Positions 53,437 through 63,301 are shown, counted from the stretch's first letter. The stretch is DNA of 64,000 nt from Haliscomenobacteraceae bacterium (GCA_947501115.1 CANMVX010000002.1:1-64000), one strand, 5' to 3'. Notes: generated by a model from the letters alone, not told the origin. Numbers and translations are program-made.

Positions 53437-53492
53437 AGATAATTTGTTTATATGGTAAAATTATAGGGTAAGGATAATCTTCCCTTGTTATA

Positions 53493-54095
53493 TCAAAACT
53501 TTAAGATGTGACCCATTCTTTCTTTTTTAACCCTCAAATAATCCTTGTTTTCTTCTTGAGGAACAATAACCAATGGAACTCTTTCCACCAATTCGATGGC
53601 ACTTTCGTTGAATATTTCTATTTTATCTGGATTATTTGTTAACAATTTAACCTTTTTTACCCCAATATCACTCAATAATGCCAAAGCAATGGTAAAATCT
53701 CTGGCATCAATAGATAATCCCAAATGAAGATTAGCCTCCACGGTGTCTAAACCTAAATCTTGTAATTGATAGGCTTTTAATTTGTTGATAATACCAATAC
53801 CCCTCCCTTCCTGTCTCAAGTAGATAAGGATTCCATTTTCGTCGGATATTTTATCCATTGCCGATAAAAGCTGTTCTCCACAGTCACAACGTTTTGAACT
53901 AAATAAATCTCCCGTGATGCACTCGGAATGGATACGGATTAAAACGGGTTGGTTGAAATCAATGTTTTCATGAACCAAAGCGAGATGTGGCATCCATTCG
54001 TCAGGGTGACTGGCATAAGCCAACAAATTATAATTACCCCAAGGCGTGGGTATTAGAGCTTCCGCCTGACGTATGATAGGTTTACTTTCTTGCAT
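53493..54095 (-). CDS. ribA: GTP cyclohydrolase II
   Basis: A 200-residue enzyme that opens the imidazole ring of GTP as the first step of riboflavin synthesis. The zinc cysteines are in HSECITGDLFSSKRCDCGEQ, and RQEGRGIGI and the LGLDTVEAN loop are family signatures. It is the stand-alone form, without the fused RibB domain. It lies 64 bases downstream of metZ on the same strand and could be co-transcribed with osmC-metZ, although the functions are unrelated. Confidence 0.93.
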   Translation of the reverse strand: MQESKPIIRQAEALIPTPWGNYNLLAYASHPDEWMPHLALVHENIDFNQPVLIRIHSECITGDLFSSKRCDCGEQLLSAMDKISDENGILIYLRQEGRGIGIINKLKAYQLQDLGLDTVEANLHLGLSIDARDFTIALALLSDIGVKKVKLLTNNPDKIEIFNESAIELVERVPLVIVPQEENKDYLRVKKERMGHILKF

Positions 54096-54159
54096 GTTAT
54101 AAGCTAATCATCCCACAAAGGTAATAAAACAAAGATTTGTCTGACAGGTTTCATTTTAC

Positions 54160-55332
54160 CTATATTTTTTCCATGGCCTGCGCTAAATCTGCTTTTATAT
54201 CATCAATATGTTCTAATCCAACAGATATTCTAATGAGCCCTTCGGTAATGCCAACCGCTTTTTTTTCATCAGGGCTGAGTCTGGAATGAGTGGTTGAGGC
54301 AGGGTGGGTGAGTATGGTTCTGGTATCTCCTAAATTGGAGGAAAGAGAGCAAAACTTTAGTTCACCTAAAAGGGACATGGCCGCTTTTAGCCCCCCTTTA
54401 ACTTCAAAACTCACTATACCGCCTCCCCATTTCATTTGTTTTTTAGCTAATTCGTATTGTGGGTGGGAAGGTAAAAAAGGATAGATTACCTGATTTATTT
54501 CACTCCTTTCTAATAAAAATTGCGCGATTTGATGGGCATTTTGGCAGTGTCTATCCATTCTAACAGCCAGTGTTTCTAAACTTTTACTTAGTATCCAGGC
54601 ATTAAAAGGAGGCATAGCCGGACCAGTATGTCTGCAAAAAAAGCGTACTTTCTCTATCAATTCAGGATTACCAACCACAATTCCACCCAATACGCGACCT
54701 TGCCCGTCCATCCATTTAGTGGCAGAATGAACGATCAGATCTGCTCCAAATTTCGCTGGATTCTGCAAATAAGGGGTGGCGAAACAATTATCTATATTGA
54801 AAAGGATATTATTTTTTTTACAAAAAGCACCGGCTGCCGTTAAATCTACCAGCGCTAATCCTGGATTAGAGGGAGATTCCAATAAAAACATACGGGTATT
54901 AGGTTTCACTTTTTCTTCCCAGTCCTTTGGATTCGTCGGGTCTGTTAAGGTAAAAGTAACACCCCATTTTGACAATATCTGACCCAATATTTGCAAAGTA
55001 GAACCAAATAGTGCCCTGGAAGCCAGAATGTGGTCACCTTGAGATACAAAAGGGGCAATACTGGCAAATACGGCCGACATGCCAGAGGCGGTGGCAAAAC
55101 CGTCTTCAACGCCTTCGAGCAGGCAAACTTTGTTAATGAATTCGTCGGTATTTGGATTGTTATACCGCGAATAAATAAGTCCGTCCCCTCCTCCTTGAAA
55201 GGTATCTGCCATCAATTCCGGAGAAGGAAAAGTGAAACTGGAGGTCAAAAACAGGGGCGTGCTGTGTTCTCTGTAAGCAGTTCGCTCCATTTGTTCCCGA
55301 ATGGCTATAGATTCAAAATGTTCAGGTTTCAT
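54160..55332 (-). CDS. metZ: O-succinylhomoserine sulfhydrylase-type trans-sulfuration enzyme
   Basis: A 390-residue fold-type I PLP enzyme of the Cys/Met metabolism family. PLP lysine lies in VHSATKWMDGQGRVLGGIV; the DGQGRVLGG stretch is typical of MetZ rather than of cystathionine gamma-synthase. SRYNNPNTDEF and ESPSNPGLAL are the usual cofactor-binding segments. It makes homocysteine from an acylated homoserine and sulfide. metX and metY stand on the opposite strand 0.9-2.3 kb away, so the genome has two sulfhydrylases side by side; substrate division (acetyl versus succinyl) is unknown. Its start overlaps the osmC stop by four bases. Confidence 0.87.
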   Translation of the reverse strand: MKPEHFESIAIREQMERTAYREHSTPLFLTSSFTFPSPELMADTFQGGGDGLIYSRYNNPNTDEFINKVCLLEGVEDGFATASGMSAVFASIAPFVSQGDHILASRALFGSTLQILGQILSKWGVTFTLTDPTNPKDWEEKVKPNTRMFLLESPSNPGLALVDLTAAGAFCKKNNILFNIDNCFATPYLQNPAKFGADLIVHSATKWMDGQGRVLGGIVVGNPELIEKVRFFCRHTGPAMPPFNAWILSKSLETLAVRMDRHCQNAHQIAQFLLERSEINQVIYPFLPSHPQYELAKKQMKWGGGIVSFEVKGGLKAAMSLLGELKFCSLSSNLGDTRTILTHPASTTHSRLSPDEKKAVGITEGLIRISVGLEHIDDIKADLAQAMEKI

Positions 55333-55748
55333 GCCGCTAGAATTTCAAAATCCCAGGTAATAGTGCACGTTTTCTCCAGAATCTTTGCCACGGAACAATA
55401 TTTATCGATAGACATATCAATGGCTTTTTGGGCCTTTTCATGGTCTAACGCACCATAAAGAACAAAATGAAGATGTATTTTTTCAAATAACGAAGGGGTT
55501 TGATTTTGGCGCCGCTCTGCTTGGATATCAACGCGAATATCAGTGAGAGGTTGCCGCATTTTTTGAAGTAATAAAACAACATCAATACTGCTGCAGGAAG
55601 AAAGTCCTGCCAACAATAATTCCATAGGTCTTAAAGCGGCATCGCCTCCACCAATATCAGTGGATGCATCGGTTTCCACCGTATTTCCCGACGCATTTTT
55701 TATGGCAAAATGATATGGCGCAGATAAGCGCGAAAGGGTTAAATTCAT
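55329..55748 (-). CDS. OsmC family protein
   Basis: About 139 residues from ATG 55748 (MNLTLSRLS); the open frame reaches back to 55835, but the extra residues are AT-rich and unlike the family. OsmC signatures: a glycine-rich turn GGGDAALRPMELLLAGLSSCSSIDVV with the first redox cysteine, and DKYCSVAKIL with the second. OsmC proteins reduce organic hydroperoxides with paired cysteines. Overlapping metZ by four bases, it is translationally coupled to a sulfur-assimilation enzyme, which suggests a role in sulfide or thiol stress. It is divergent from the SAM-riboswitch promoter. Confidence 0.88.
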   Translation of the reverse strand: MNLTLSRLSAPYHFAIKNASGNTVETDASTDIGGGDAALRPMELLLAGLSSCSSIDVVLLLQKMRQPLTDIRVDIQAERRQNQTPSLFEKIHLHFVLYGALDHEKAQKAIDMSIDKYCSVAKILEKTCTITWDFEILAA

Positions 55749-55821
55749 TCGGATATGGTTGTAATAAGAATTCAAAACACGGTCAAAAATGAAAAATATT
55801 TCATACTTTTTTCGATTTAAC

Positions 55822-55852
55822 TTGTCTTTTTTCAAAGTTAATTTTAATTTTG
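55822..55852 (+). promoter_or_regulatory. Promoter of the SAM riboswitch-metYX transcript
   Basis: TTG at 55822-55824 and TAATTTTG at 55845-55852, separated by 20 bases, an ideal Bacteroidota -33/-7 pair. Predicted start near 55858, about 22 bases before aptamer P1. Confidence 0.7.
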
Positions 55853-55879
55853 TGTTTCAATCACTACTTAACCGATGTG

Positions 55880-55988
55880 ATTTTATACAGAAGAGGGGAG
55901 AGATCGGGCTCACAGAACCTCTGGCAACCATGAATGACTATCATGCAACGGTGCCAAATCCCGCCAATTTATTTTGGAACTATAAAAT
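55880..55988 (+). promoter_or_regulatory. SAM-I riboswitch aptamer (S-box)
   Basis: P1 is ATTTTATA (55880-55887) with TATAAAAT (55981-55988). The core follows the S-box consensus: AGAGGGGAGAGATCGGGCTCA, then GAACCTCTGGCAACC, P3 ATGA/TCAT, the nearly invariant GGTGCCAAATCC, and P4 CCAA/TTGG. The class binds S-adenosylmethionine and lowers expression of methionine genes when SAM is plentiful. It precedes metY-metX. It does not run straight into an obvious terminator; instead a short Cys-rich ORF starts ten bases after P1. Confidence 0.9.
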
Positions 55989-55998
55989 CTGTGTGTCT

Positions 55999-56115
55999 AT
56001 GAACGCCAACTTATTGCATCTTTTATCATCCTCGGGAGTAGTTCTTCTTATCTCTATTTTTATTACAAACAACTGTGCTCAAAACAGTTGTTGTTGCTGT
56101 TGTTGTTTCAACTAA
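55999..56115 (+). CDS. 38-residue leader peptide with six consecutive cysteine codons
   Basis: The ORF starts at ATG 55999, ten bases after the riboswitch P1 helix, and ends TAA at 56115. It has a polar start, a hydrophobic stretch (GVVLLISIFI), NNCAQNS and then six Cys codons (TGT TGT TGC TGT TGT TGT, 56089-56106) followed by Phe-Asn. Such runs are typical of attenuator leader peptides that sense charged tRNA, here Cys-tRNA. Perfect hairpins overlap the run. The alternative is a real small membrane peptide or lipoprotein with a metal- or thiol-binding tail, since the hydrophobic stretch and Cys26 resemble a lipobox. It is 116 bases upstream of metY. Confidence 0.65.
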   Translation: MNANLLHLLSSSGVVLLISIFITNNCAQNSCCCCCCFN

Positions 56116-56175
56116 CAGCCATTCCTATTTCCTTTTTTTATTGTACGGAAATTTCTGGAAGCTGTTGTAGAGCTT
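56068..56175 (+). promoter_or_regulatory. Alternative hairpins over and after the Cys-codon run (attenuator-like)
   Basis: Hairpin A: AACAACTGT (56068-56076) with ACAGTTGTT (56084-56092). Hairpin B: GCTGTTGTTG (56096-56105) with CAAC (56109-56112) and AACAGC (56114-56119), one bulged T. T7 tract at 56133-56139. GCTGTTGT recurs at 56161-56168, so AACAGC can pair with either copy. AAGCT/AGCTT at 56159-56175 is a further small hairpin. The arrangement resembles mutually exclusive attenuator structures; no classic terminator is adjacent. Confidence 0.45.
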
Positions 56176-56222
56176 AATCCCTACGGCATTATGCACTAAT
56201 TATACTCATTTCTCATTTTTAA

Positions 56223-57530
<1,308 letters not shown>

Positions 57531-57565
57531 ACTTTTTAGATAAAGAAAGAATTATTAAATGTCTG

Positions 57566-57592
57566 GGTGAGTAGTATTTTTTACTACTCACC
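57566..57592 (+). other. 11-bp perfect hairpin between metY and metX
   Basis: GGTGAGTAGTA and TACTACTCACC with a 5-base T loop. There is no T-run after it on the plus strand, so it is not a standard terminator; it ends 20 bases before the metX ATG and may tune expression of metX relative to metY or protect mRNA ends. Confidence 0.65.
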
Positions 57593-57612
57593 TTAACTGA
57601 ATATCCCAGCTT

Positions 57613-58710
57613 ATGAAGGGTTTGCTTTGGCGATCTGATGGTCCTTTTTTACTTGAATCAGGAGAATTCCTGCCAAAACTTACTGTTTATTACCAAACTT
57701 TTGGTGAACTGAATAGTGAAAAAAATAATGTCATCTGGGTTACTCATGCCCTCACTGGAAACGCAGATGCTTCCGATTGGTGGGCAGGATTGGTTGGCCC
57801 GGGAAAATGCTTCGATCCGGAAAAATATTTTATCGTTTGTGCAAATAATCTGGGTTCTTGTTATGGTTCTTCCGGTCCATTAGATATTAATCCGCTTACA
57901 GGTTCTCCTTATTATTCCGATTTTCCCTTAATTACTATTAAAGATCAGGTTCAGGCGCATAAATGCTTAGCAAAAACATTGGATGTTCATCAGATTTTTA
58001 TAGGTATTGGAGGTTCCATGGGAGGACAACAAATGGTACAATGGGCGGTTGACGAGCCTACTCGCTTTTTACATCTCATTCTTTTGGCAACCAATGCCAG
58101 GCATTCTCCATGGGGCATTGCATTCAATGAAACCCAAAGAATGGCCTTAAAAGCCGATCCAGGTTTCTTTAATCCATCCTTACCCGATGCTGGAAAAGCA
58201 GGATTGGAAGCGGCAAGAGCCATTGGAATGATTTCTTACAGACATTATAATACCTACGCCGTTACTCAGGCTGAATCAGCTGAAACAGATAAGATAGAAA
58301 ACTTTAAAGCCGCTTCCTATCAGCAATATCAAGGCTTGAAACTGTGGAAAAGATTTAATCCATGGTCTTATTTTACCCTGTCAAAAGCCATGGATAGCCA
58401 TGATGTGGGCAGAAAGGCAGGGGGTGTGGAAAATGCACTGGGAAAAATTAAAAGTAAAACTTTTGTTATTGGCATTAAAACGGACATTCTCTTTCCCATT
58501 GAGGAACAAAGATTTTTAGCTAAGAATATTGAGGGTGCTTCTTTTTTTGAAATTGATAGTATCTATGGGCATGACGGTTTCTTAGTAGAGTATAAACAAA
58601 TTACCTTATTGATTAATGCGTTCCTAAATGGTATGGAATATTCCCATGAGCTTCCTCTTTATGAACCGGCTTTTTTAAAATCAGCACTGCCTGGAACAGA
58701 AAGATTTTAA
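57613..58710 (+). CDS. metX: Homoserine O-acetyltransferase
   Basis: A 365-residue alpha/beta-hydrolase-fold enzyme that acetylates homoserine to feed metY. Signatures: ALTGNADASDWW, the nucleophile elbow GIGGSMGGQQ (Ser near residue 138), ARHSPWGIAFNETQR, and the catalytic His in YGHDGFLVEY; the acid Asp is in GIKTDILFP. It is the second gene of the SAM-riboswitch operon, after a hairpin. Whether it uses acetyl- or succinyl-CoA is decided by a few pocket residues that I did not resolve; the pairing with metY argues for acetyl-CoA. Confidence 0.93.
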   Translation: MKGLLWRSDGPFLLESGEFLPKLTVYYQTFGELNSEKNNVIWVTHALTGNADASDWWAGLVGPGKCFDPEKYFIVCANNLGSCYGSSGPLDINPLTGSPYYSDFPLITIKDQVQAHKCLAKTLDVHQIFIGIGGSMGGQQMVQWAVDEPTRFLHLILLATNARHSPWGIAFNETQRMALKADPGFFNPSLPDAGKAGLEAARAIGMISYRHYNTYAVTQAESAETDKIENFKAASYQQYQGLKLWKRFNPWSYFTLSKAMDSHDVGRKAGGVENALGKIKSKTFVIGIKTDILFPIEEQRFLAKNIEGASFFEIDSIYGHDGFLVEYKQITLLINAFLNGMEYSHELPLYEPAFLKSALPGTERF

Positions 58711-58763
58711 TTCGTTTGAATTTTGTGTATTTTGCATAGCTCATTGATTAAATTCTACCCGCT

Positions 58764-60521
58764 GTGTCCGATATCGCCGTTATTATCAATAAAAAGCATG
58801 AAAATCATGCCAATGCCGCTGTTTGGCTTCCTTTTAAAAGAACTTTTCCTGAGGCAAGTTTCTTTTTCACGGAATATTCAGGTCATGCTACTGAATTAGC
58901 AAAAATGGCTGCTTTACAGGGAAATACTATCATCGTCGCCGCAGGGGGTGACGGTACTGTAAATGAAGTGGTTAACGGTATGATGATGGTTTCTCAGGAA
59001 GTGAGACTTACTCTTTCCCTGGCGATTTTGCCAGTAGGTACCGGAAACGATTTTGTAAAAAGTACTGGCCTGAATCATTCTATGCAAAGCTTGATTCAAG
59101 CTATTCAACAAAATAAATCTACCTTAATTGATCTCGGGAGCGTAACTTCTCTAAAAAATGGAAAGGACGAAATAAGGTATTTTGCCAATATTGCCGATGC
59201 CGGTATAGGTGGATTGGTTGCCCAAAAGTTTCTCGGTCTGGTTCGTTGGCTTCCCGCTTATCTGGCCTATCAATTCAGTATTTTAAGAGCTTTTTTAAGC
59301 TTTAAACACGCTTTAGTAGCCATTAAAGGGGATAACTTCGAGTATAAAGGTAAATTATTATCCCTTTGTGCCGCAAATGGTCAGTGGTTCGGCGGTGGAT
59401 TGGGTATCGCTCCTCATGCCGATATTCAAGACGGAAATCTTGCTTTTGTTATTCTTGGGGACGTTACTCTTTTTGATTATTTGAAATATCTTCCAAAAGT
59501 TAAAAGAAAAGAATTTATTGATCATCCAAGTTTGTTTTATTATAAAGGTAAGTCTTGCGAAATTGAGGTGCTGGAAGGGGAGAATTTGATTGAATTGGAT
59601 GGCGAATTTCTCGGCCCCGCTCCGGCAAAATTGAATATTCATCCTAAAGCCATCTCACTTATCGGGATGCTCGCTCTCTTTCTTTTCTTTTTCCCTTCTT
59701 TGTTGATTAGCCAAAAAGGAGATATAGTCCTTCAAAAACAATTGGAAAAGGTTGTTGCTGGCTTTAAAGGAGATGTGGGAATATATGTTTATGACCTGAA
59801 AAAGGATAAAGTAGTCGATATTCGTGCCGATACGGTGTTTCCAACGGCAAGTATTGTAAAAGTACCTATTCTTTTAGGGGTTATGGACAAAATTAAAAAA
59901 GGTGATCTCGCCTATCATCAAAAATTAACATATAAAGATTCTCTGCTATACGAAGGGGAGGATATACTCGGTTCCTTTAAAAACGGTGAAACCATTGAGT
60001 TAAGCAAAGTGATAATGCTGATGCTAACCACTAGTGATAATACAGCTTCTTTATGGTTACAATCTCTGGCGGGTACTGGCCTGTCTATTAATGCATTGAT
60101 GGCTCAACTTGGATTTATTCATACCCGGGTGAATAGTAGGACGCCTGGTAGAGAAAATAATAGAGATAAATATGGCTGGGGGCAATCAACGCCTAAAGAA
60201 TTAGTGCAATTATTTCAGCAAATGCTAAAGGGTAATTTATTGGGAAAATCATCGGATGATTTAATGATCAAACGTTTAGGTAGGAATTATTGGGATGAAG
60301 AGGCCCTGGCTGAAATTCCTGCGGGTATTTTTACCGCTTCAAAAAATGGGGCGGTAAATGCAAGTAGGAGTGAGGTCGTTTATGTTAACCACCCAAAAAA
60401 TCCCTATATATTTTGTATCATGACCGCAAATAACTCCGATAAAAGCTGGGGAGCCGAAAATGAGGCTTGGGTGCTGACCAGAAAATTAAGTAAATATCTT
60501 TGGCAATATTTCAACGACTAA
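58764..60521 (+). CDS. Fusion: diacylglycerol/sphingosine kinase-type lipid kinase plus class A beta-lactamase-like domain
   Basis: A 585-residue protein from GTG 58764. Residues 1-301 are a DagK/LCB5-type lipid kinase: AAGGDGTVNEVVNG (the nucleotide-binding GGDGT), LPVGTGNDF, and DAGIGGLV. At residue 302 a hydrophobic stretch (MLALFLFFFPSLLIS) looks like a secretory signal now internal. Residues about 325-585 are a class A beta-lactamase/penicillin-recognising fold with FPTASIVKVP (S-x-x-K), TSDNTASL (S-D-N) and TASKNGAVN in place of K-T-G. The presumed topology is cytoplasmic kinase, one membrane helix, periplasmic hydrolase. A merged pair of genes by assembly error is possible. The T9SS amidase gene follows by nine bases. 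Confidence 0.85.
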   Translation: MSDIAVIINKKHENHANAAVWLPFKRTFPEASFFFTEYSGHATELAKMAALQGNTIIVAAGGDGTVNEVVNGMMMVSQEVRLTLSLAILPVGTGNDFVKSTGLNHSMQSLIQAIQQNKSTLIDLGSVTSLKNGKDEIRYFANIADAGIGGLVAQKFLGLVRWLPAYLAYQFSILRAFLSFKHALVAIKGDNFEYKGKLLSLCAANGQWFGGGLGIAPHADIQDGNLAFVILGDVTLFDYLKYLPKVKRKEFIDHPSLFYYKGKSCEIEVLEGENLIELDGEFLGPAPAKLNIHPKAISLIGMLALFLFFFPSLLISQKGDIVLQKQLEKVVAGFKGDVGIYVYDLKKDKVVDIRADTVFPTASIVKVPILLGVMDKIKKGDLAYHQKLTYKDSLLYEGEDILGSFKNGETIELSKVIMLMLTTSDNTASLWLQSLAGTGLSINALMAQLGFIHTRVNSRTPGRENNRDKYGWGQSTPKELVQLFQQMLKGNLLGKSSDDLMIKRLGRNYWDEEALAEIPAGIFTASKNGAVNASRSEVVYVNHPKNPYIFCIMTANNSDKSWGAENEAWVLTRKLSKYLWQYFND

Positions 60522-60530
60522 TCATTTTTT

Positions 60531-61868
60531 ATGAAAATTAATTTTTTTCTGTTCATTCTATTTTTTCCAGTTCTATTAATGTCTCAATCTCTTCGGGATA
60601 GTAAGCAAAAGTTTATTATCCTTTCGGAGGAATCTATTATCAATAATGAAGCTAACCTTTTTACGTTTTCATTAGACTTTAAACACGAAACTCCCTTTTA
60701 TTGTGCTTCCGTTGCCTGGAATGAAAATCATGAAGGTGAAAAACCAAATAGCCATTTTTTATTCTCCTTTTCTAGGGACAGCGTGATGTGGACGCCTTAT
60801 GAATCTTTAATATCTGATGAACATGCTATAGATATTCGGGATCAGTTTGCAACAAATATGCTGTTTTTTGAGAAAGAATATCAATTTGTAAAAGTTCAGG
60901 TGGTTGACGGATTTGGTAAAGTGAGCAAGAATGTATCTGAAATAAAAATTAATTTTTTTAGTCCGGGCATGGAACCAGTGTCAAGTTCATTGCAGGAAAC
61001 GGTAAGTGAAAAATCTTCGTGTGCCTGTCCGCAGCCAAAATTTAAAAGCAGGGTAGATTGGCGTTGTCCGCAAGGGCCAACGTCGCCATCCATTACCACG
61101 GTGTCCCATCTTGTGGTTCATCACTCAGCGGGGACTAATGTTTCCAATGACTGGGGCGCCATTGTTCTGGCTATCTGGAATTTACATGTTTATACAAATG
61201 GTTGGGCCGATGTAGGTTATAATTGGTTGATTTCTCCTGATGGAACACTTTTTGAAGGCAGAGGGGGAGGGGATAATGTTTTGGGCGCCCATTTTTGTGG
61301 TAAAAACACTGGTACGATGGGTGTTTGTCTCATTGGAACCTATACTAACGCAACACCACCTGATACTATGATGGCAAAATTGAGTGAAATTTTTGCCTGG
61401 AAGGCTTGCCAAAGAACCATTGATCCCAATACCCAGACTTTACATGCAAGTACCGGCTTCAATTTATTTGGCATTTCCGGTCACAGAGATGGCTGTGCTA
61501 CAGAATGTCCAGGACAAAAGGTTTATGACCAAATAGCTTTGATAAGAAAAACAAGCCAGAATAAAGTTCTCGCATGTTCTGCCACTGCTACAAAACAATG
61601 GCCCGACGGATTGGAATGGATAAATATCCGACCCAATCCTATATCGGATACTGAAAGTTACCTCGATGTGTATTTGTCCAAAACAGGTCCATTTTTATTT
61701 CAGATAATAAACATGGACGGACAGATTTTAATGGAGGAAAAACCTTTAATCCAAACAGGCATAAACTCTTTATCACTTAAAAATATGAGCAATTTACCCA
61801 AAGGAAATTATGCTATTAAACTTCAATTTGGGCAAAAAGTCGTAACAAAAACCGTTGTTGTTCAATAA
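60531..61868 (+). CDS. N-acetylmuramoyl-L-alanine amidase (PGRP/Amidase_2) with type A T9SS tail
   Basis: A 445-residue exported protein, signal peptide ending near LLMSQ (residue 19). A beta-rich N-terminal region of about 150 residues is followed by a peptidoglycan-recognition amidase domain (about 170-340): VDWRCPQGP, SHLVVHHSAGT (zinc His), DVGYNWLISPDGTLFEGRGG, GAHFCGKNTGTMGVCLIG and GHRDGCATECPG (zinc His and Cys). It cuts the amide between muramic acid and the stem peptide. The last about 80 residues are a type A sorting domain (IRPNPIS; NLPKGNYAIKLQF), so it is exported by T9SS and may act on peptidoglycan outside the cell, for example of other bacteria. It sits nine bases behind the fusion gene. 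Confidence 0.9.
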   Translation: MKINFFLFILFFPVLLMSQSLRDSKQKFIILSEESIINNEANLFTFSLDFKHETPFYCASVAWNENHEGEKPNSHFLFSFSRDSVMWTPYESLISDEHAIDIRDQFATNMLFFEKEYQFVKVQVVDGFGKVSKNVSEIKINFFSPGMEPVSSSLQETVSEKSSCACPQPKFKSRVDWRCPQGPTSPSITTVSHLVVHHSAGTNVSNDWGAIVLAIWNLHVYTNGWADVGYNWLISPDGTLFEGRGGGDNVLGAHFCGKNTGTMGVCLIGTYTNATPPDTMMAKLSEIFAWKACQRTIDPNTQTLHASTGFNLFGISGHRDGCATECPGQKVYDQIALIRKTSQNKVLACSATATKQWPDGLEWINIRPNPISDTESYLDVYLSKTGPFLFQIINMDGQILMEEKPLIQTGINSLSLKNMSNLPKGNYAIKLQFGQKVVTKTVVVQ

Positions 61869-61876
61869 ACGACAAG

Positions 61877-63238
61877 TTAAAAAGGAACTTGACGGATGTC
61901 AGGATATTTACCTTGCAGGGTTCGTTTTTTATCAAACATAAAAAAGGAGGGCGTTGCATTGATATGATAATCCACCACAGGCTGACTCTGCCACTTCTTC
62001 AGGTCGCAGTAGTGTCTGAACATAGGATATTCTTTCATCACCTTTTCGAAGGCTTCTTTATCATCATCTACGCTAACGGCTACCACCGCCCAGTTTTTCT
62101 TTCCCGCCAATTTTTCCTTCAAAACAGGTAACATTTGTTGGCAATGAGGGCACCAGGTAGCCCAAAACACCAAAATAATGGTATCGGCGGGGCTTTCCAG
62201 GAAGCTTGCTGCATTTCCCGAATAATCAGGTATTTTGATAGCCGGAGGATTAAAGCCAATTTTCAGTGAATTGTAGGCAGCGAGGCGTTCTTTTAATTCT
62301 TTCTCCTCCAATTCGTCTGTGCATTGTTGGGTAGCGCTATAGGTTTCGTCTAAATATTGCAACAAAGCGGGTTTATCCAACTGTTTGAAACCTTCTGTTA
62401 AAAATTGTCTTGCGAAATCAGCAGTTTCCTTATTTTTTCCAAACTTAATCATTACGGTATCAACAGCCATTCTTAGGTTTGCATCAGCTTCAGCGCCAGG
62501 CTGTTCTTGCAGAAAAAATCCAAAATACGCTAAAATATGCTCTACATATAAAGGGGTGAAAAGTAAAGAGGGATCAGAAGCATCAATGCCTTTCCAGTAT
62601 TTGTCCTGAAAATCTTTTTCTTGACCTTTCAGCGGTAATTTTATGTTAGGAAAGTAGAAGGGGCGGTTAGCCACCATTTTTCCTGCCAGATTACTTTTAT
62701 TTTCCTTTACAAACTTAATGAAATTGAGGTCAAAATCTTTCATTTCACGCTCAATTTCCTTGATAGCTGTGGCGTAAAACGCATTGGTTTTGTCGGGATA
62801 AATATCAGTAAATTGTATCAGCGCCCTATTTCTTTCCTGCGCTTTATAAGCCGATTCTTTGTAAGCATACCATTTGGTATTTAGGGGCGAACCGGTGAAC
62901 GTTGCAGCTCCTTCAGGTTTGTCAGCATCAATTGAAACATCAAAACCAAGAGTGTCAGTAATAATAATATCAACAAATTTTCTTTGTTGTGGATTAATAA
63001 TAATTCGATATACACCCGCCTGGAAATTTTCAACGGGAACGGTGAATAAAAATTTACCGTCTGTGACCTTAGTATCTGTAACAGGTATCTCCTGTCCGTT
63101 AAACTTGGAAAGAACGAGATTATTTATTGGAGTGCCGCTTTTCAAATTTCCATTGATCTGGATAAAATTCTGGGCGTAAATAGATATTGAAAAAAATAAA
63201 ATAATAGAAAAAATGGCAATGATTCTTTGAATTTTCAT
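61877..63238 (-). CDS. TlpA-like thioredoxin-fold protein with DUF4369/DUF5106-type N-terminus
   Basis: About 453 residues from ATG 63238 (MKIQRIIAIFS, signal peptide ending near SIYAQ). The open frame extends to 63304, but a TATATTTG box at 63302-63309 would start transcription downstream of that. An N-terminal beta domain (DUF4369-like; GNLKSGTPINNLVLS) and a helical middle (DUF5106-like) precede a thioredoxin domain with FWATWCPHCQQMLP, whose CPHC is the redox-active pair. Such Bacteroidota proteins act in the periplasm in disulfide or cytochrome maturation chemistry. It converges with the amidase, eight bases apart. Confidence 0.9.
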   Translation of the reverse strand: MKIQRIIAIFSIILFFSISIYAQNFIQINGNLKSGTPINNLVLSKFNGQEIPVTDTKVTDGKFLFTVPVENFQAGVYRIIINPQQRKFVDIIITDTLGFDVSIDADKPEGAATFTGSPLNTKWYAYKESAYKAQERNRALIQFTDIYPDKTNAFYATAIKEIEREMKDFDLNFIKFVKENKSNLAGKMVANRPFYFPNIKLPLKGQEKDFQDKYWKGIDASDPSLLFTPLYVEHILAYFGFFLQEQPGAEADANLRMAVDTVMIKFGKNKETADFARQFLTEGFKQLDKPALLQYLDETYSATQQCTDELEEKELKERLAAYNSLKIGFNPPAIKIPDYSGNAASFLESPADTIILVFWATWCPHCQQMLPVLKEKLAGKKNWAVVAVSVDDDKEAFEKVMKEYPMFRHYCDLKKWQSQPVVDYHINATPSFFMFDKKRTLQGKYPDIRQVPF

Positions 63239-63301
63239 AATATTTTGGCTAATCTTAAGAATGAATAACAAAAGTAATGATTTATTTATTCTTAAAACAA
63301 C

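Noticed and set aside
55789-56115. 108-codon version of the Cys-rich ORF starting upstream of the riboswitch
   Set aside because: It would begin upstream of the mapped promoter core and be coded through the SAM aptamer; the ATG at 55999 directly after P1 is the sensible start.
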